Shown: piece by piece, positions 60,620 through 64,000 of the stretch
How the letters are laid out: every line of letters begins with the position of its first letter
Numbering within the stretch: position 1 is the stretch's first letter
From: Mesoflavibacter zeaxanthinifaciens DSM 18436
GTDB taxonomy: Bacteria > Bacteroidota > Bacteroidia > Flavobacteriales > Flavobacteriaceae
Assembly (NCBI RefSeq): GCF_000422365.1
Contig: NZ_AULQ01000001.1
Span: 1-64,000 of the forward strand
Direction: 5' to 3'
Length of the DNA stretch: 64,000 nucleotides
Notes under the pieces: generated by a model
The model's database searches: none
What the model was told of the DNA's origin: nothing
What the model saw: the letters and a program-made list of their open reading frames with translations, nothing else
Made by a program: the position numbers and the translations under genes

Positions 60620-62428
60620 TTAGAAACAATATTTGTTTTCTTCTTTTATTTTTTCAGCAATCTCATTGCGTAAGTCTACAATGTCTGGATAGTTTTGGTA
60701 CTTAGTAAAGCGCTTAAGTCCCATTAACATCATACGTTGCTCATCACCTTCAGCAAAAGAAATAATACTTTCTTTTCCTTTTTTCTCTATAGTTTCTACA
60801 GCGTGATATAAATATAATTTAGACATTGCGATTTGTGCAGATTGAGACTCTTCTCCAAATCGTTTTGCATTTTTCTCTGTACGTAAGATTGCGGATTCTG
60901 CCATGTAGATTTCAATTAAAATATCTGCAGCAGCAACTAGTAATTGTTGGTGTTGCTCTAAATCTGGTCCAAATTTTTGTACTGCAGCACCAGCAACCAT
61001 TAAGAAGGTTTTCTTAAGTTTTGCAATCATTTCTTTTTCTTCAGAAAATAGCTCAGAATAATCTGGTGTATCAAAAGAAGGAATACCCATTAATTCTTCT
61101 TGAACTTTCATAGCAGGACCTAATAAGTCTACATGACCTTTCATTGCTTTTTTAACTAACATACCTACAGAAAGCATACGGTTAATTTCGTTTGTTCCTT
61201 CGTAGATACGAGCAATACGAGCATCTCTCCAAGCAGCTTCCATTGGAGTTTCTTCAGAGAATCCCATACCTCCAAAAATTTGGATACCTTCATCTGCACA
61301 ATTTTGTACGTCTTCAGATACTGCTACTTTTAAGATAGAACACTCGATAGCGTATTCTTCTACACCTTTAAGTTCTGCTTCTTGATGTGTATTTCCTGCT
61401 TCAACACGTAAAGCAATACGGTCTTCGATATTTTTTGAAGCTCTGTAAGTTGCAGATTCACCAACATAAGTGTTAGTTGCCATTTCAGCTAACTTAATTT
61501 TTATAGCACCAAAGTCTGCAATTGGTGTTTTAAATTGTTTACGCTCGTTAGCATATTGAACAGCTGTAGTTGTGATACGTCTTTGCGAATCTAAACAAGC
61601 AGCAGCTAATTTGATACGACCAACGTTTAAGGCATTCATTGCTATTTTAAAACCTTCACCACGTCCTGCTAGCATATTTTCTGCAGGAACTTCAGTATCA
61701 TTAAAGAATACTTGACGTGTAGAACTTGCGCGGATTCCTAATTTATGTTCTTCTTCACCTAAAGTGATTCCGTTAGGATTGTTTTTATCATATTCTACAA
61801 TAAAACCTGTGATATTCTTATCGTCTTCAATTCTAGCAAAAACAATCATTAAGTTACAGAAACCTGCGTTAGAAATCCACATTTTCTGTCCGTTGATTTT
61901 GTATGTTTTACCATCTGCAGAAAGCTCTGCAGTAGTTTTACCAGAATTTGCATCAGATCCAGCACCAGGTTCTGTTAAACAATACGCTCCAAACCATTCA
62001 CCAGAAGCTAATTTTGGTACATACTTTTGTTTTTGTTCTTCTGTACCATAAAGTGTAATTGGCATAGTACCAATACCTGTATGCGCACCAAAAGCAGTAC
62101 TAAAAGATCCAGTACCAGAAGAAATATAGTCACAAGTTAACACTGTAGATACGAAGCCCATTCCCATTCCGCCATAAGCTTCAGGAACAGCAACGCTTAA
62201 AAAGCCCATATCTCCAGCTTTACGCATTACTTCTTCTGTTAAAGCATAATCTTTAGCTTCAAAACGAGGTTTGTTAGGTATAATTTCACGGTCATTAAAT
62301 TCGATAACCGAGTCTTTCATCATTTGTTGTTCTTCTGAAAAATCTTCAGGTGTGAAAATATCTTCACAATTTGTTTCTTTTACTAAGAATTGACCGCCAC
62401 GTAGGATGTCTTTTTCTGTTTCTGCCAT
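60620..62428 (-). CDS. Acyl-CoA dehydrogenase
   Basis: A 602-residue FAD enzyme that oxidises acyl-CoA to trans-2-enoyl-CoA, the first step of beta-oxidation. Signatures: YCLTEPGAGSDANSGKTTA (about 150-168, ACADS_1), GRIKLAAACLDSQRRI, QYANERKQFKTPIADFGAIK, QIFGGMGFSEETPMEAAWRDARIARIYEGTNEINRML (about 375-412, ACADS_2, with catalytic Glu in YEGTNE). The roughly 180-residue C-terminal extension is typical of the long VLCAD-like flavobacterial form. It is downstream of the thiolase and four-helix-bundle genes in the same direction. Confidence 0.93.
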   Translation of the reverse strand: MAETEKDILRGGQFLVKETNCEDIFTPEDFSEEQQMMKDSVIEFNDREIIPNKPRFEAKDYALTEEVMRKAGDMGFLSVAVPEAYGGMGMGFVSTVLTCDYISSGTGSFSTAFGAHTGIGTMPITLYGTEEQKQKYVPKLASGEWFGAYCLTEPGAGSDANSGKTTAELSADGKTYKINGQKMWISNAGFCNLMIVFARIEDDKNITGFIVEYDKNNPNGITLGEEEHKLGIRASSTRQVFFNDTEVPAENMLAGRGEGFKIAMNALNVGRIKLAAACLDSQRRITTTAVQYANERKQFKTPIADFGAIKIKLAEMATNTYVGESATYRASKNIEDRIALRVEAGNTHQEAELKGVEEYAIECSILKVAVSEDVQNCADEGIQIFGGMGFSEETPMEAAWRDARIARIYEGTNEINRMLSVGMLVKKAMKGHVDLLGPAMKVQEELMGIPSFDTPDYSELFSEEKEMIAKLKKTFLMVAGAAVQKFGPDLEQHQQLLVAAADILIEIYMAESAILRTEKNAKRFGEESQSAQIAMSKLYLYHAVETIEKKGKESIISFAEGDEQRMMLMGLKRFTKYQNYPDIVDLRNEIAEKIKEENKYCF

Positions 62429-62470
62429 ATTTTTATAAGATTAAGAGATTCAAGATTCAAGATCCAAGAC

Positions 62471-62830
62471 TTATAAATCAAGTCTAGATTGAAATCCCGA
62501 AATCATTTTTTGTATTTGTTTTATTTGTTGTTCTAATTCTAAAAATTTTTCTTCTGTAATATAGTTTTCATTGAAAGCTACATTTAATTGTGTTTCCCAT
62601 TCGAAAGCAGAACCTAAGCTGTTTTCTAAATAAATATTGAAATGCTTATCAGATCTTTTGCTTGAACCTTCTGAAATATTTGAAGGAATAGAAACTGCAC
62701 TTCGATGCATTTGACTCATTAATCCATAAGTTTCAAATTTTGGGAACGTTCTAGTAATTTTATAAGATTCAGAAACTATTTTCATGCTTTCATTCCAAAT
62801 TTTTAATTTTTTAAAATTATGCATCTTCAC
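62471..62830 (-). CDS. Four-helix-bundle (23S rRNA IVS-type) protein
   Basis: A 119-residue protein of the four-helix-bundle family: FKKLKIWNESMKIVSESYKITRTFPKFETYGLMSQMHRSAVSIPSNISEGSSKRSDKHFNIYLENSLGSAFEWETQLNVA (about 5-85) is the full signature, with the conserved RSAVSIPSNISEG. The family is known from 23S rRNA intervening sequences but is common as free-standing genes; its biochemical role is unclear. It lies between thiolase and acyl-CoA dehydrogenase genes (42 and 31 bp gaps), not in rRNA. Confidence 0.88.
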   Translation of the reverse strand: MKMHNFKKLKIWNESMKIVSESYKITRTFPKFETYGLMSQMHRSAVSIPSNISEGSSKRSDKHFNIYLENSLGSAFEWETQLNVAFNENYITEEKFLELEQQIKQIQKMISGFQSRLDL

Positions 62831-62861
62831 CTCTTGTTTCTTGATTCTTAAAATCTTGTCT

Positions 62862-64000
62862 CTAGTTTAAAAATTCAAAAATTCCACAAGCACCTTGACC
62901 TGTACCAACGCACATGGTTACAGCACCATATTTACCTTTCATGTCACGTTTACGCATTTCGTCAAATAACTGTACTGAAAGTTTTGCACCTGTACATCCT
63001 AATGGATGCCCTAATGCTATTGCACCGCCATTAACATTAATAATGTCTGGATTTAAATCTAACTCTCTAATTACAGCTAATGATTGAGATGCAAAAGCTT
63101 CGTTAAGTTCTATTAATCCTAAATCAGATTGTTTTAATCCTGCTTGTTCTAATGCTTTTGGAATAGCTTTAACTGGTCCAATTCCCATAATTCTTGGTTC
63201 TACACCAGCAGCAGCGTAATTTACTAATCTTGCAACAGGCTCTAGATTTAATTCTTTAACCATATCTTCACTCATAACCATAACAAATGCAGCACCATCA
63301 CTCATTTGAGACGAGTTACCAGCGGTTACACTTCCGTTTGCAGCAAATACTGGTCGTAATTTTGCTAAAGCTTCTACATTAGTTCCTTTTCTAGGACCTT
63401 CATCTTTTGTTACAGTGTATGTTTTAGTTGCTTTTTTACCGTTTTCATCTAAATAAATTTGCTCTACATCTATAGGAACAATTTGATCTTGAAAACGATC
63501 TTCTGCTAAAGCTTTTAAAGCTTTCATATGTGAATTGTAAGCAAATTCATCTTGATCTTGACGAGACACTTTAAATTGGTTAGCAACCGCTTCTGCAGTA
63601 TTACCCATTCCCCAATAATAATCTTCGTGACCATCTTTTACAGTATCGTAATTTAGTTCTGGTTTAAAACCTGTCATTGGTACACTACTCATACTTTCTG
63701 ATCCACCAGCAATAATACAATCTGCCATTCCTGCTTGGATTTTTGCAGTTGCAATACCAATAGTTTCTATTCCTGAAGAACAAAAACGGTTAACCGTTAC
63801 ACCAGGAACATCTACACTATTTAACCCAATTAATGAGATAAAACGTGCCATATTTAAACCTTGTGATCCTTCTGGCATTGCGTTACCAACTATAACGTCG
63901 TCAATACGTTTTACGTCTAGATTTGGTAATTCTTTCATCATGTGCTGAATCACTTCTGCACCTAACTCGTCTGCTCTTTTAAAACGGAACACGCCTCGTG
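62862..64000 (-). CDS. Acetyl-CoA C-acyltransferase (thiolase), 5' end beyond window
   Basis: The visible 379 codons cover almost the whole thiolase; the frame stays open to the window edge and continues as RGVFRFKRADELGAE, so about 20 N-terminal residues are missing. The GTG at 63992 is an internal codon, not the start. Active-site residues: nucleophilic Cys in NRFCSSGIETIG (about residue 68 of the visible part), His in GGAIALGHPLGCTGAK and Cys in CVGTGQGACGIFEF. It cleaves 3-ketoacyl-CoA in the last step of beta-oxidation and is clustered with an acyl-CoA dehydrogenase. Confidence 0.93.
   Translation of the reverse strand, partial: RGVFRFKRADELGAEVIQHMMKELPNLDVKRIDDVIVGNAMPEGSQGLNMARFISLIGLNSVDVPGVTVNRFCSSGIETIGIATAKIQAGMADCIIAGGSESMSSVPMTGFKPELNYDTVKDGHEDYYWGMGNTAEAVANQFKVSRQDQDEFAYNSHMKALKALAEDRFQDQIVPIDVEQIYLDENGKKATKTYTVTKDEGPRKGTNVEALAKLRPVFAANGSVTAGNSSQMSDGAAFVMVMSEDMVKELNLEPVARLVNYAAAGVEPRIMGIGPVKAIPKALEQAGLKQSDLGLIELNEAFASQSLAVIRELDLNPDIINVNGGAIALGHPLGCTGAKLSVQLFDEMRKRDMKGKYGAVTMCVGTGQGACGIFEFLN

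Noticed and set aside
63984-63992. GTG at 63992 as the thiolase start
   Set aside because: The frame stays open to the window edge and the upstream codons encode the conserved RGVFRFKR segment, so the gene is simply cut by the window.

Overview
The window comes from an AT-rich member of the Bacteroidota, almost certainly a marine-type flavobacterium (Flavobacteriaceae). Support: several promoters of the TTTG/TTG - about 20 nt - TAnnTTTG type; many proteins typical of the group (DUF3276/PUR, DUF1573, DUF2490, DUF4331 and 2TM-domain proteins, a LETM1-related protein, TonB-dependent receptors, a long 314-residue NusB, OmpA with thrombospondin type 3 repeats); and signal peptides and lipoboxes of the ...SC type. 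The species cannot be named from the sequence alone.

Region 1 (1-10766) is the striking part: an integron-like cassette array. Seven structured repeats of about 121-125 bp (R1-R7, starting at 245, 909, 1342, 1772, 2755, 3263 and 8751) separate compact units. All cargo genes lie on the minus strand, reading away from a tyrosine recombinase gene (9699-10766, plus strand) at the right edge. Each unit starts (minus strand) with GTT plus about 5-7 variable bases, and the same variable bases recur as a complement at the start of its own trailing repeat. The rule holds for all seven complete units and not between neighbours, as expected if cassettes pass through circles joined at GTT. Cargo: a MORN/YwqK-like exported protein, a 5.5-kb type III restriction-modification cassette with its own HTH controller, a small membrane protein, a two-gene cassette of exported proteins, two near-identical non-coding cassettes plus a third partial relative, and a lipoprotein. 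The recombinase keeps the R/K/H-R/H/Y catalytic set and a C-terminal SPLD as in IntI, but I see no IntI-specific insertion, and it carries an extra N-terminal domain. The array runs off the left edge of the window.

Region 2 (10.9-21.5 kb) is core genome: DUF2490 and PepSY-like exported proteins, a CsaA-like tRNA-binding protein, DUF3276, an ABC exporter, leucine dehydrogenase, NusB, DUF1573 and YajC, a YdeI-like protein, a TonB-dependent siderophore receptor behind two palindromic operators, and tRNA-Tyr(GTA).

Region 3 (21.6-38.2 kb) holds an OmpA/TSP3 protein, a MoxR-DUF58-DUF4350-DUF4129-SpoIIM operon with a divergent RDD gene, a TRIC-type channel, cyclophilin, a NUDIX CoA pyrophosphatase, an acyltransferase, an ECF sigma factor with a membrane partner, and a LytS/LytT-type two-component system with 2TM-domain proteins.

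Region 4 (38.2-47.4 kb) has a LETM1-related protein, a run of two half-length DUF4331 proteins, a TPR lipoprotein and a TonB receptor, then an ECF sigma/anti-sigma pair, a YceI lipoprotein and Cu/Zn superoxide dismutase.

Region 5 (47.4-64 kb) has a large sortilin/VPS10-like exported protein, a VWA/MoxR-type ATPase pair, an M1 peptidase, a fused trehalose-6-phosphate synthase/phosphatase divergent from a GH15 glucoamylase-like enzyme, an M28 peptidase and a beta-oxidation cluster (acyl-CoA dehydrogenase, four-helix-bundle protein, and a thiolase cut by the window end).
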